This document shows positions 8,320 to 16,707 of a stretch of DNA of 64,000 nt, piece after piece. Position 1 is the stretch's first letter. Each line of letters opens with the position of its first letter. A model generated the notes under the pieces. It was not told where the DNA came from and ran no database searches. It saw only the letters and a list, made by a program, of their open reading frames with translations. This DNA comes from Microbacterium arborescens (GTDB taxonomy: Bacteria; Actinomycetota; Actinomycetes; Actinomycetales; Microbacteriaceae), in the NCBI GenBank assembly GCA_003339645.1, contig QNUV01000021.1:372001-436000 (forward strand), read 5' to 3'. Both the position numbers and the translations under genes were made by a program.

Positions 8320-9930
8320 ATGGAAACTTCGGCACGCCGCCGGTGGGCGGGACTCGTCTTCATCAGCATCGCCGTCGCACTCATCATCGTGGACTCGACG
8401 ATCGTCAACGTCGCCGTCCCCTCGATCGTCGACGACCTCGGCATCACCTCGACCCAGGTGCAGTGGGTGCAGGAGGCGTACACCCTCGTATTCGCCTCAC
8501 TGCTGCTCGTCTTCGGCAGCATCGCCGATCGGGTCGGCCGCCGCAGGATGCTGCTGACCGGCGTCGTCGTCTTCGCGCTCGCCTCCGTGGGCGCGGTGCT
8601 CGCGTCGACCGGCGACCTGCTCATCCTCGCCCGTTTCGTGCAGGGCGTCGGCGGCGCGATGATCCTGCCGACCACGCTGTCGCTGCTGAACGCGACCTTC
8701 CGCGGCCGCGAGCGCGGCATCGCCTTCGCCGTCTGGGGTTCGACCATCGGCGGCATGGCCGCGGTCGGACCGCTGCTCGGCGGCTGGCTGACGACGACGT
8801 TCTCGTGGCACTGGGCCTTCGGCATCAACATCCCGCTCGGCATCCTCATCGTCGTGGGCGTCCTGCTCACGGTCGACGAGTCGCGCGGCGGCGCGACGCG
8901 GATCGACGTCGTCGGAGCCGTCCTGTCGGTCATCGCCATGGGAACCCTCGTCTTCGGCCTCATCGAGGGACGTACCTACGGCTGGTGGACCGTCGACCAG
9001 CGTCCCGAGCTCTTCGGCGCGTCGTGGCCCGGCGACCTCTCGCCCGTCCCGATCGCGTTCGCGGTCTCGGCCCTCGCGATCGCGGCCTTCATCGCCTGGG
9101 GCCTGCACCGTCGCCGTGCCGGCCAGCCCACTCTGCTGGCGTTCGGGCTCTTCGGCATCCCGTCGTTCCGCAATGGAAACCTCGCCGCTCTCGTCGTCGC
9201 GCTCGGCGAGTTCGGCATCATCCTCGCCCTCCCCCTGTGGCTGCAGTTCGCGCTCGGTTTCGAGGCGGTCCAGACGGGCCTCGTGCTGCTCGCCCTCGCC
9301 GCGGGCTCGTTCGTCGCGAGCGGGCTGGCCGGCGCCCTGTCGGGCAAGGTCGCGCCGGTATGGGTGGTGCGCGCGGGCCTCGCGGCCGAGATCGTCGGCG
9401 TCGCCGGCGTCGCCCTCGTCATCGGGCCGGATGCCACCTGGGGTCCGCTCATCCCCGCGCTGTTCGTCTACGGCATCGGCGTGGGCCTCGCCACGGCGCA
9501 GCTGACCGGTGTCGTGCTCGCCGACGTCCCCGTTGCCGAGGGAGGACAGGCGTCCGGCACGCAGTCGACCGCCCGTCAGCTCGGCGCCGCGCTCGGCATC
9601 GCGATCCTCGGAACCATCCTGTTCTCGACGACCTCCGGCGCCCTCGCGACGCGACTCGACGATCGGGGCATCCCGCCCGAGCAGCGCGATGAGGTCGTCA
9701 GCGCCGTCGTCGAGAGCGCGGGCGGCGCGATCGCGGGCCTCGAGGCCTCACCGCAGACCGCCGACATCGCGACCGACGCGAGAGCCGCCCTCTCCGACGG
9801 CACGCGCGCCGCGAGCTTCGCCGCGGCCGGATTCCTCGTGCTGGGCCTCGCCGCGACGGCATCCCTCGGCCGGGGCACCCGCCGCGAGGCGGATGAAGCG
9901 GATGCCGCCGAGGTCACGCCTCGCGGGTGA
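8320..9930 (+). CDS. MFS drug exporter, DHA2 (14-TM) family
   Basis: 536 residues with about 14 predicted membrane helices. Family motifs are clear: LIIVDSTIVNVAVPSI in helix 1, LVFGSIADRVGRRRML in the 2-3 loop, and GGAMILPTTLSLLNATF in helix 4-5 (motif C region). It probably exports drugs or toxic metabolites using the proton gradient. The start is set by the promoter layout, with no ribosome site. Its last 17 bp overlap the convergent transglutaminase gene. Confidence 0.9.
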   Translation: METSARRRWAGLVFISIAVALIIVDSTIVNVAVPSIVDDLGITSTQVQWVQEAYTLVFASLLLVFGSIADRVGRRRMLLTGVVVFALASVGAVLASTGDLLILARFVQGVGGAMILPTTLSLLNATFRGRERGIAFAVWGSTIGGMAAVGPLLGGWLTTTFSWHWAFGINIPLGILIVVGVLLTVDESRGGATRIDVVGAVLSVIAMGTLVFGLIEGRTYGWWTVDQRPELFGASWPGDLSPVPIAFAVSALAIAAFIAWGLHRRRAGQPTLLAFGLFGIPSFRNGNLAALVVALGEFGIILALPLWLQFALGFEAVQTGLVLLALAAGSFVASGLAGALSGKVAPVWVVRAGLAAEIVGVAGVALVIGPDATWGPLIPALFVYGIGVGLATAQLTGVVLADVPVAEGGQASGTQSTARQLGAALGIAILGTILFSTTSGALATRLDDRGIPPEQRDEVVSAVVESAGGAIAGLEASPQTADIATDARAALSDGTRAASFAAAGFLVLGLAATASLGRGTRREADEADAAEVTPRG

Positions 9931-10759
9931 TCGTCACCGTGACGTGCAGGGCGCTCTTGTAGGGCCCCGCGAACACCCCGCGCAGCGGCGGGACGTCGTT
10001 GTAGTCGCGCCCGCGCCCGACCAGCACGTGCCGGTCGCTGATCTCGACGTTGTTCGTCGGATCGAAACCCTGCCAGTCGCCGGCGAACCACTCGATCCAG
10101 GCGTGCGACTCACCCGTCACCGGCGCACCGACCTGCGCGTCGGGATCGGGATGCAGGTATCCCGAGACGTAGCGAGCGGGGATGCCGACGCTGCGCAGCG
10201 CCCCGAGGGTGATGTGCGCGATGTCCTGGCACACACCCTTGCGCTCGGGCCACGACTCCGCCGCCGTCGAGTGCACTCCCGTGACGCCGGTCATGTACTC
10301 CACGGCGTCCCCGATCGCGATCGCGATCGCGTGCGCCGCCGGCCCCGGCTCGTCGTGAGACGCCGCGATCTCGCGGGCGAGCTGCACGACCTCCGGATGC
10401 GGCGCGGTGCGGGCGGTCTGCCCCAGCTGCTCGACCGTGTGGATCGAGCGCTCGGTCTCGGCGGCCAGCTCCTCCCACGAGATCTGGCGGTGCTCGATGG
10501 GGCGCGGCCGCACCTCGACGAGCGAGCGGGCCGTGATCGCGAGCGAACGGTGGGCGGCCAGCACGTCGAACGCCGCGACCCGGGTGCCGAAGTAGTCGAC
10601 GTAGTGGTTGACCGCCGTCGTCGGGTCGATGTCGAGCTGCGAGCTCAGCACGAACTGGCTGTCGGTCGAGCTCGGCAGCATCCGCGCCTCGTTGTACGAC
10701 GCGGCGACGTCGCCGGGGTAGGTGAACCCGGTCGTGTGCTCGATGCGCAGACGCTTCAC
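9914..10759 (-). CDS. Transglutaminase-like cysteine protease-fold protein
   Basis: 281 residues from a GTG overlapping the alpha-E gene. The N-terminal domain (1-110) is the beta-rich Bact_transglu_N type (RIEHTTGFTYPG). The C-terminal core holds the Cys-His-Asp triad: GVCQDIAH, SHAWIEWF and FDPTNN. In the family this core cleaves or forms peptide/isopeptide bonds. It always travels with alpha-E and permuted ATP-grasp proteins, so it probably processes the peptide that cassette makes. No signal peptide. Confidence 0.92.
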   Translation of the reverse strand: MKRLRIEHTTGFTYPGDVAASYNEARMLPSSTDSQFVLSSQLDIDPTTAVNHYVDYFGTRVAAFDVLAAHRSLAITARSLVEVRPRPIEHRQISWEELAAETERSIHTVEQLGQTARTAPHPEVVQLAREIAASHDEPGPAAHAIAIAIGDAVEYMTGVTGVHSTAAESWPERKGVCQDIAHITLGALRSVGIPARYVSGYLHPDPDAQVGAPVTGESHAWIEWFAGDWQGFDPTNNVEISDRHVLVGRGRDYNDVPPLRGVFAGPYKSALHVTVTITREA

Positions 10760-11688
10760 GAGGTCTCTCCGATCCAGTTCGGTTCCGCCGCGGTGGGGAA
10801 GAAACGGCTCCGGATCGCTTCGGAGGCCTCGCGGGTCACCTTCTGCACGTTGTCCATGTGCTCGGGCAGCTCCGACAGGATCTCGCCCAGCGGCCGGTAC
10901 TCGAGGTCGTTGCGGATGCGGCCGAGCGCGCGGAGCACCGCATTGGAGTGGCCCACGCGGTCGGCGACCGGGTCGATCGCACTCATGCATTCCTCGGCGC
11001 GCTGGATCGAGTGGATGATCGAGCGCGGGAAGAGCCGATCGAGCAGCAGGAACTCCGCGGCGTTGCGCGCGCTCGGCATGCCGCGGTAGGTGCGCAGATA
11101 CGCCTCGTACGCGCCGCAGGAGCGGAGGATCGTCGTCCACGACGGGCCGGACTCCTCGGTCAGCGACCGGGTCGCGAGCAGCCGCGCCGTCATGTCGGTG
11201 CGCTCGATCGAGCGGCCGAGCGTGAAGAACTGCCAGGCCTCGTCGCGGCTCGTCGACGAGTCGGTGACGCCGACGGCGAGCGCCGCGCGCTCGCGCACCC
11301 AGTGGAAGAACTCGTGCACCTTCTCGGCGTTGAGCCGCCGCGGCATCCGGGAGTAGGTCGTGTTGAGGGTCTCCCACAGCTCGGTCGAGACGATCTCTCG
11401 CGCGCGGCGGGCGTTCTCGCGAGCCGACTGCAGCGAGTAGGCGATGCTGGACGGGTTGGTGCGGTCGACCGCGAGCCGGGTCAGCACGTCCTGACGGGTC
11501 ACTGTATCGAGGCCCTCGGGCGGGAACGACCCCATGACCGACAGGAGCGACCGGCAGGCGGTGTCCTCGTCGATCCACGGGTCCTCGAGCAGCAGCTGCA
11601 GGTGCACATCGAGGATGCGGGCAGTGCCGTCGCTTCGCTCGATATAGCGGCCGATCCAAAAGAGGCTCTCGGCGATGCGGCTCAGCAC
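10756..11688 (-). CDS. Alpha-E domain protein
   Basis: 310 residues, nearly all helical. The start VLSRIAESLFWIGRYIERSD is diagnostic of the alpha-E (formerly DUF403) family, and a second repeat-like segment reads AWQFFTLGRSIERTDMTARL. It starts at GTG and overlaps the ATP-grasp stop by 7 nt and the transglutaminase GTG by 4 nt. The biochemical role is unknown. In comparative work on amidoligases (Iyer, Aravind and colleagues) it is a constant partner of the permuted ATP-grasp. Confidence 0.93.
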   Translation of the reverse strand: MLSRIAESLFWIGRYIERSDGTARILDVHLQLLLEDPWIDEDTACRSLLSVMGSFPPEGLDTVTRQDVLTRLAVDRTNPSSIAYSLQSARENARRAREIVSTELWETLNTTYSRMPRRLNAEKVHEFFHWVRERAALAVGVTDSSTSRDEAWQFFTLGRSIERTDMTARLLATRSLTEESGPSWTTILRSCGAYEAYLRTYRGMPSARNAAEFLLLDRLFPRSIIHSIQRAEECMSAIDPVADRVGHSNAVLRALGRIRNDLEYRPLGEILSELPEHMDNVQKVTREASEAIRSRFFPTAAEPNWIGETS

Positions 11689-13346
11689 GTCGCACCCCCG
11701 GTCTGCTGTTGCTGCTCCTGCTGCTCGCTCAGGCCGCCGGGATGGTCCTGCGGCGAATGGGCCGGCTCGTCCTGCTCGTCGTAGATGATCGGGATCGCCT
11801 GCGTCGACGCCTGGTCGGCCACGAGCCCGGCGAGATTGCCCTGGCTGTACTCGGCCGTCCGGGGCGCATCGCCTCCGACGACCCACGTGTCCTTCGACCC
11901 GCCGCCCTGGCTGGAGTTGACGACGAGCTGCCCCTCCGGCAGCGCGACGCGCGTAAGGCCGCCCGGCAGCACCCACACCTCCTCGCCGTTGTTGACCGCG
12001 AACGGGCGGAGGTCGGCGTGGCGGGGACGCATGCCGTCCTCGACGAGCGTCGGGATCGTCGAGAGCATGACGACGGGCTGCGCGATCCAGCCGCGCGGGT
12101 CGGCGAGCAGCTTCTTGCGCAGCTTCTCGAGTTCGGCGGGTGAGGCGTCGGGCCCCACCACGAGCCCCTTGCCACCCGAGCCGTCGACCGGCTTCACGAC
12201 GAGCTCGTCGAGGCGGTCGAGCACCTCCTCGAGCGCGCCCGGGTCTTCGAGGCGCCAGGTGTCGACGTTCTTGAGGATGGGCTCCTCCGCGAGGTAGTAC
12301 CGGATGAGGTCGGGGACGTAGGTGTACAGCAGCTTGTCGTCCGCGACGCCGTTGCCCACCGCGTTGGCGATCGTGACGTTGCCCAGGCGCGCCGCGAGCA
12401 TGAGCCCCGGAGCGCCGAGCATCGAGTCGGCACGGAACTGCAGCGGGTCGAGGAAGTCGTCGTCGACCCGACGGTAGATGACGTCGACGCGCTGCGGGCC
12501 GCGCGTCGTGCGCATGAACACCTTGCCGCCCGAGCAGACCAGGTCGCGGCCCTCGACGAGCTCGACGCCCATGAGACGCGCGAGCAGCGTGTGCTCGAAG
12601 TACGCGGAGTTGTAGACGCCCGGGGTGAGCACGACGACGTTGGGGTCGTCGACTCCGGGAGGGGCCGAGGCGCGCAGCGCCTGCAGCAGCTTGTTCGGGT
12701 AGTCGCCCACGGGGCGCACCCGCATCGAGACGAACAGCTCGGGCAGGGTCTGCGCCATGACGCGCCGGTTCGAGATGACGTACGACACCCCCGAGGGCAC
12801 GCGAACGTTGTCTTCGAGCACGCGCATCTCGCCGTGCTCGTCGCGGATGAGGTCGATGCCGGAGACCTGGATGCGCACGCCGTTGGCGGAGCGGATGCCG
12901 GCCGCCTGACGGTAGTAGTACTGCGAGGAGGCGATGAGCTTCGCCGGCAGCACACCGTCGCGGACGCAGAACTGGTGGCCGTACGCGTCGTCGAGGAAGG
13001 CCTCGAGGGCGCGCACGCGCTGCTTCACGCCCGACTCGACGTGCGACCACTCGTCGTAGTCGATGACGCGGGGAACGGCATCCAGCGGGAAGGGCCGCTC
13101 CTCTCCCGCGAAGTCGAACGTGACGCCCTGCGCGAGGTACGAGCTCGCGAGCGACTCGGTGCGTCCCCGGAGCTCCTCCTGGGTCATCTGCGCGAGCGCC
13201 TGGTAGAGCTCGCGGTATGCCGCACGCGAGCTGCCCGGAGCGGGCAGAGTGCCCGAGACCTCGAACATCTCGTCGTACGGCGGCACCCCCGTCACGGTCT
13301 TGCGCGGCGTCAGCGTCGAGCCGTATCCGTCGAAGAGGTCACCCAT
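11682..13346 (-). CDS. Circularly permuted ATP-grasp peptide ligase
   Basis: 554 residues. Family features include RPFPLDAVPRVI, ALEAFLDDAYG, the ATP-grasp stretch VRVPSGVSYVISNR, LVVKPVDGSGGKGLVVG (glycine-rich loop) and PRHADLRPFAVN. The family is predicted to join amino acids with ATP. The C-terminal tail is Gln-rich. The ATG follows a TAGGCT box by 7 nt, which suggests a leaderless transcript for the three-gene operon. The product is not known for any close family member. Confidence 0.92.
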   Translation of the reverse strand: MGDLFDGYGSTLTPRKTVTGVPPYDEMFEVSGTLPAPGSSRAAYRELYQALAQMTQEELRGRTESLASSYLAQGVTFDFAGEERPFPLDAVPRVIDYDEWSHVESGVKQRVRALEAFLDDAYGHQFCVRDGVLPAKLIASSQYYYRQAAGIRSANGVRIQVSGIDLIRDEHGEMRVLEDNVRVPSGVSYVISNRRVMAQTLPELFVSMRVRPVGDYPNKLLQALRASAPPGVDDPNVVVLTPGVYNSAYFEHTLLARLMGVELVEGRDLVCSGGKVFMRTTRGPQRVDVIYRRVDDDFLDPLQFRADSMLGAPGLMLAARLGNVTIANAVGNGVADDKLLYTYVPDLIRYYLAEEPILKNVDTWRLEDPGALEEVLDRLDELVVKPVDGSGGKGLVVGPDASPAELEKLRKKLLADPRGWIAQPVVMLSTIPTLVEDGMRPRHADLRPFAVNNGEEVWVLPGGLTRVALPEGQLVVNSSQGGGSKDTWVVGGDAPRTAEYSQGNLAGLVADQASTQAIPIIYDEQDEPAHSPQDHPGGLSEQQEQQQQTGGATC

Positions 13347-13353
13347 GGATGCG

Positions 13354-13359
13354 AGCCTA
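13354..13359 (-). promoter_or_regulatory. -10 box of the ATP-grasp operon
   Basis: TAGGCT on the minus strand is 7 nt before the ATG at 13346. There is no Shine-Dalgarno site. Confidence 0.45.
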
Positions 13360-13430
13360 ATCCGGGCTGTGTTGCGTCAGTATTTCCCGGTTCGTTTCGC
13401 TCGCCGGGTTGACATCCGGCGCGCAGGTTC

Positions 13431-13521
13431 GGCGATACATCCGTCGGACCGGTGGGGCTGGTGTCGTCCCGCCGTCGGCGGGCGTTGACACCAGCCCCAC
13501 TGGTCCTGCAGCTGTATCGCG
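13431..13521. repeat. 91-bp palindromic intergenic element, copy 2
   Basis: It has the 36-19-36 architecture. The arms carry GGACCGGTGGGGCTGGTGTC and its near-perfect complement, the centre folds as CCCGCC-GTC-GGCGGG, and the ends are GATACA/TGTATC. It differs from copy 3 at only two of 91 positions. It lies 11 bp past the GH5 stop codon and upstream of the ATP-grasp promoter. Confidence 0.9.
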
Positions 13522-13532
13522 ACGAGGCGAGA

Positions 13533-15026
13533 TCAGCCGCGCACGGCGAGCTCGTAGACGCGCGCGATCTTGGCCTCGGTGGTCGAAGCCGAGGGGTTCG
13601 TGACCACCAGGCGCACCGCTTCGACGCCGTCGACCCCGATCGCGACCTCGCGCGCCGCCTGCGTGTTGCCGGTGATGGCGGCGACCTGCTGCCATCCCGC
13701 TGCGGTGCGGACCTCGACCGTGAAGTCGACCAGCACGACGCCGGTTCCGGCCCCGCCGCCGAACCCGCTGTAGACGCCGAGCGAGCTCACCCGCTGCGGC
13801 GCGGCCAGCTCGATCGTCGCCGTCGGCGTCGCATCGCCCACCGCCGAGAGCCACCGGCCGGCGTCGGTGCAGTCGCCGTCGACGAGGCGCGAGCCGGGGA
13901 ACGCCGCGGAGTACGTCGATGACACCGTGACCGCGGCCCCGAGGCCGTCGTGCGAGGCGCACGGCGAGACGTTGGGCAGGCCGCCCAGCCAGTCCTTGAC
14001 GAACTGCCCCTGGTGCTCGCCGCCGAGGATGTTCCAGTCGTAGTCGAACATCTGCGGCTTCCAGAAGTTGTCGAGGATCCATGCCTGCCACCCGATCCAC
14101 GGGCGCGCGTCGAGGTAGGTGCGGAACGGCACGCCCCAGTTCGTCGTGGTCCCCGCCGTGATGCTGTCGGAGAACTCCCCGGGCGGATTCCACCCGAACT
14201 CGGTGATGACGACGGGAATCTGCTGTGCGGCGTTGCCGAACTTGCTGTCGAGCAGCGCCGTCGTCGGTGCCCCCTGGTTGGGGTAGATGTGGAACACGTA
14301 GGCGATGTTGCCGCCGGCGATCGGGTCGGTCACCGCGCCGTTGACGAACGTGCTCCACTGGGGCGAGCCCATCAGCAGCAGGGTGTCGGGCGCGGTCTCC
14401 CGGATGCCGTCGACGACGGGCTGGATGTAGGCCTTCCACGTCGACCAGCTCGCGGGGTTGATGGGCTCGTTGAAGACCTCGAAGACGACGTTGGTCACAT
14501 CGCCGTACTGCGGGGCGATGTAGTCCCAGAAGCGCTCGACCGTCGAGCGCGGCACTGCGCCCGCCCCGTCGCCGTAGTCGCGGACGAGGTGCAGGTCGAT
14601 GATCAGGTAGATGCCGAGGTCGACGGCCTGCTGCACGTACGGCGCGATGTACTCGGCGTCGTAGGCGGCGAGGTCGGTGGTCGCCGAGATCTCGGTGACC
14701 GGCAGGCGCACCACCTTCGATCCCCAGGCCGCCGCGAGATCGATCATCTCGGAGGTCGGACGCGAATCGCAGTAGTCGCAGAGGTCGTTCTGCTCGGGGG
14801 CGAGCACCGACACCCCGCGCAGGGCGACATCGGCGCCGGTGGCGTCGACGACGCGGTTGCCCTGGGTCGACAGCGCCGGGAGCGACCCGTCGGCGACGGC
14901 CGCGGTGGGTGCGGCCCACGCGAGGCCGGCGATGAGCGCGACCGCCGAGACGGCGGCGCCGAAACGTCGCCGCAGGCGTCCGCGCCGGCGCTCGGCGGGA
15001 TGGGGCGGGTGGGAGAGAGGGGGCAT
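13533..15026 (-). CDS. Secreted GH5-like glycoside hydrolase with C-terminal discoidin-type domain
   Basis: 497 residues. An Arg-rich signal peptide (cleavage after TAAVA near 44) exports it. The catalytic TIM barrel (about 50-350) has acid/base Glu in VFEVFNEPIN and nucleophile Glu in VITEFGWNPP, as in GH5 endoglucanases and mannanases. Residues ~365-497 look like an F5/8 type C carbohydrate-binding domain. It would cut beta-glycans outside the cell, with products taken up by the Opp-type importer upstream. The exact substrate is not readable. Confidence 0.88.
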   Translation of the reverse strand: MPPLSHPPHPAERRRGRLRRRFGAAVSAVALIAGLAWAAPTAAVADGSLPALSTQGNRVVDATGADVALRGVSVLAPEQNDLCDYCDSRPTSEMIDLAAAWGSKVVRLPVTEISATTDLAAYDAEYIAPYVQQAVDLGIYLIIDLHLVRDYGDGAGAVPRSTVERFWDYIAPQYGDVTNVVFEVFNEPINPASWSTWKAYIQPVVDGIRETAPDTLLLMGSPQWSTFVNGAVTDPIAGGNIAYVFHIYPNQGAPTTALLDSKFGNAAQQIPVVITEFGWNPPGEFSDSITAGTTTNWGVPFRTYLDARPWIGWQAWILDNFWKPQMFDYDWNILGGEHQGQFVKDWLGGLPNVSPCASHDGLGAAVTVSSTYSAAFPGSRLVDGDCTDAGRWLSAVGDATPTATIELAAPQRVSSLGVYSGFGGGAGTGVVLVDFTVEVRTAAGWQQVAAITGNTQAAREVAIGVDGVEAVRLVVTNPSASTTEAKIARVYELAVRG

Positions 15027-15084
15027 GGATCCGTCCTTCCTGACACGTGCGCCGGCCTCGTCGCCGGCGCACGATCCCGACGCG

Positions 15085-16707
15085 TCAGCGCGACGGGACG
15101 ATGTGGCGGGTTCGTTCCCGCGGCTTCCAGTGGTGCGTGCGCACCTCTTCCGGCCAGCGCAGCGTGATGCCGAGCCGGCCCGTCAGCACCCGGCGCAGGT
15201 CGTCGAGCAGTCGCGGCTGCGCCCGAACGGCGCGCGGCGGCACGCGTTCGGCGAGCGCGACGGCGGCGAGTGCGGCGACGGCCTCGCCGATGCTCCATTC
15301 GACCGGATGCAGCCGGTAGCAGCCGTTGGTGATGTGGGTCGAGCCGATGTTCTTCGCGGCCGGCAGCAGATTGTCCACGCGCACCGGCAGCAGCGCGCCC
15401 AGCGGGATCTGGAACGGGTACGACTCGATGTCGACGTACGTGCGACCCGCCGTCGAGGGATGCAGGTCGATGCGGTAGTGCCCGAGCCCGACGCTGTCGT
15501 CGAACACGGCGCTCCCCACCCCCGCACCGCGGGCCTGCACCCCGACGTGCTGCTCGAGCACGCGGAACTCGGTCACCGCGCGCCGCGCCTCGCGGATGTA
15601 GACGCGGTCGGCGTATCCGTCGGCGGTGCCGGCGACGTCGCCGCGCAGGCGGAGACCCGGATATCCGGTGCCGCCGTCGTGACGGGGCGCCTCGGTCTGC
15701 ATCCAGTACAGGAACGACTCCGACAGCTCGCGGCTCGCCGCGCGGGCCCGATCGGCCGCTGCGGCGTCGACCCCGAGGAGCGGTGCCTCCCAGTAGTCGA
15801 TCTGCGGCCAGTTCACGAGCGTGACGTCGGAGATCCCGCCGGTGAAGTTCGCGGCGGCGAGCACACGACGGTACCGCCACAGATCGAAGGGCACCTCGGG
15901 GGTGTCGATCTCCTGGAAGAGCGGCCGTGTGCGTTCGTGCAGGCCGATCGGTTCGATGTCGGTCCACGACAGCTGCGGCCCCGGCCAGAACGCATCGACG
16001 TGCGTCCGCCAGTGCTCGTAGCGCGCGGGTCGGTCGCCGACGTGGTCCTCGCCCTCGCGGTGCTCGATCGCGAAGCACCACGACACCGCCTGCTGGTCCA
16101 TCGGATCGGCGACGGCCGGGGCGTGCAGCTCGCCGGTGTCGTCGGCCCCCTCGGCTCCGATGACGTGTTCGACTCGCGCCAGCTCGAGCAGGTCGCCGAG
16201 CTCGGTGGCATCCACGACGATCGGGGCCGTCAGCACGATCTCCTCCCCCGTGCTGCCGCGGACGACGACAGCCTCGATCCGGTCGCCCACGACCTCGACG
16301 GCGACCGGCTCGTGGTCTCGCAGGATCCGCAGTCTCCCGGTCGCGAGCCACGGCGCGAGCATCTCGTCGATGACCGCGTCGGCCACACGAGGCTCGTGGC
16401 AGAGCCGGCTGACGATGCCGCGTCCCGGGTTGAAGACCTGCTCGGCCGCCGCCTCCGCGGTCACGGGGTAGTTGCGGCGATAGTAGTCGCGCACACGCCT
16501 CCGGAACTCGGCGTAGCTCGGCGACGTCGTCGGCTGCTCGATCCAGGCGTGCTCGTCGGGCGGCACGGCCTGGGAGGTCAGCTGCCCGCCGAGTCTGCCC
16601 GATTCCTCGGTCATCACGACCCGCAGGCCGAGGCGGGTCGCGGTGATGGCCGCGGCCACCCCGCCGACGCCGCCTCCGATGATCAGCAGGTCGATCGGCT
16701 CGGTCAT
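15085..16707 (-). CDS. FAD-dependent oxidoreductase
   Basis: 540 residues. The N-terminus carries the dinucleotide motif LLIIGGGVGGVAAAI and later ESGRLGGQLTSQ, placing it in the FAD_oxidored (PF12831-like) group. A C-terminal THITNGCYRLHPVEWSIGEA segment is typical of the FAD-binding end. The substrate is unknown. Related genes often sit in sugar-utilisation loci. The ATG overlaps the LacI stop, so the gene belongs to the importer operon. No signal peptide, so it acts in the cytoplasm. Confidence 0.85.
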   Translation of the reverse strand: MTEPIDLLIIGGGVGGVAAAITATRLGLRVVMTEESGRLGGQLTSQAVPPDEHAWIEQPTTSPSYAEFRRRVRDYYRRNYPVTAEAAAEQVFNPGRGIVSRLCHEPRVADAVIDEMLAPWLATGRLRILRDHEPVAVEVVGDRIEAVVVRGSTGEEIVLTAPIVVDATELGDLLELARVEHVIGAEGADDTGELHAPAVADPMDQQAVSWCFAIEHREGEDHVGDRPARYEHWRTHVDAFWPGPQLSWTDIEPIGLHERTRPLFQEIDTPEVPFDLWRYRRVLAAANFTGGISDVTLVNWPQIDYWEAPLLGVDAAAADRARAASRELSESFLYWMQTEAPRHDGGTGYPGLRLRGDVAGTADGYADRVYIREARRAVTEFRVLEQHVGVQARGAGVGSAVFDDSVGLGHYRIDLHPSTAGRTYVDIESYPFQIPLGALLPVRVDNLLPAAKNIGSTHITNGCYRLHPVEWSIGEAVAALAAVALAERVPPRAVRAQPRLLDDLRRVLTGRLGITLRWPEEVRTHHWKPRERTRHIVPSR

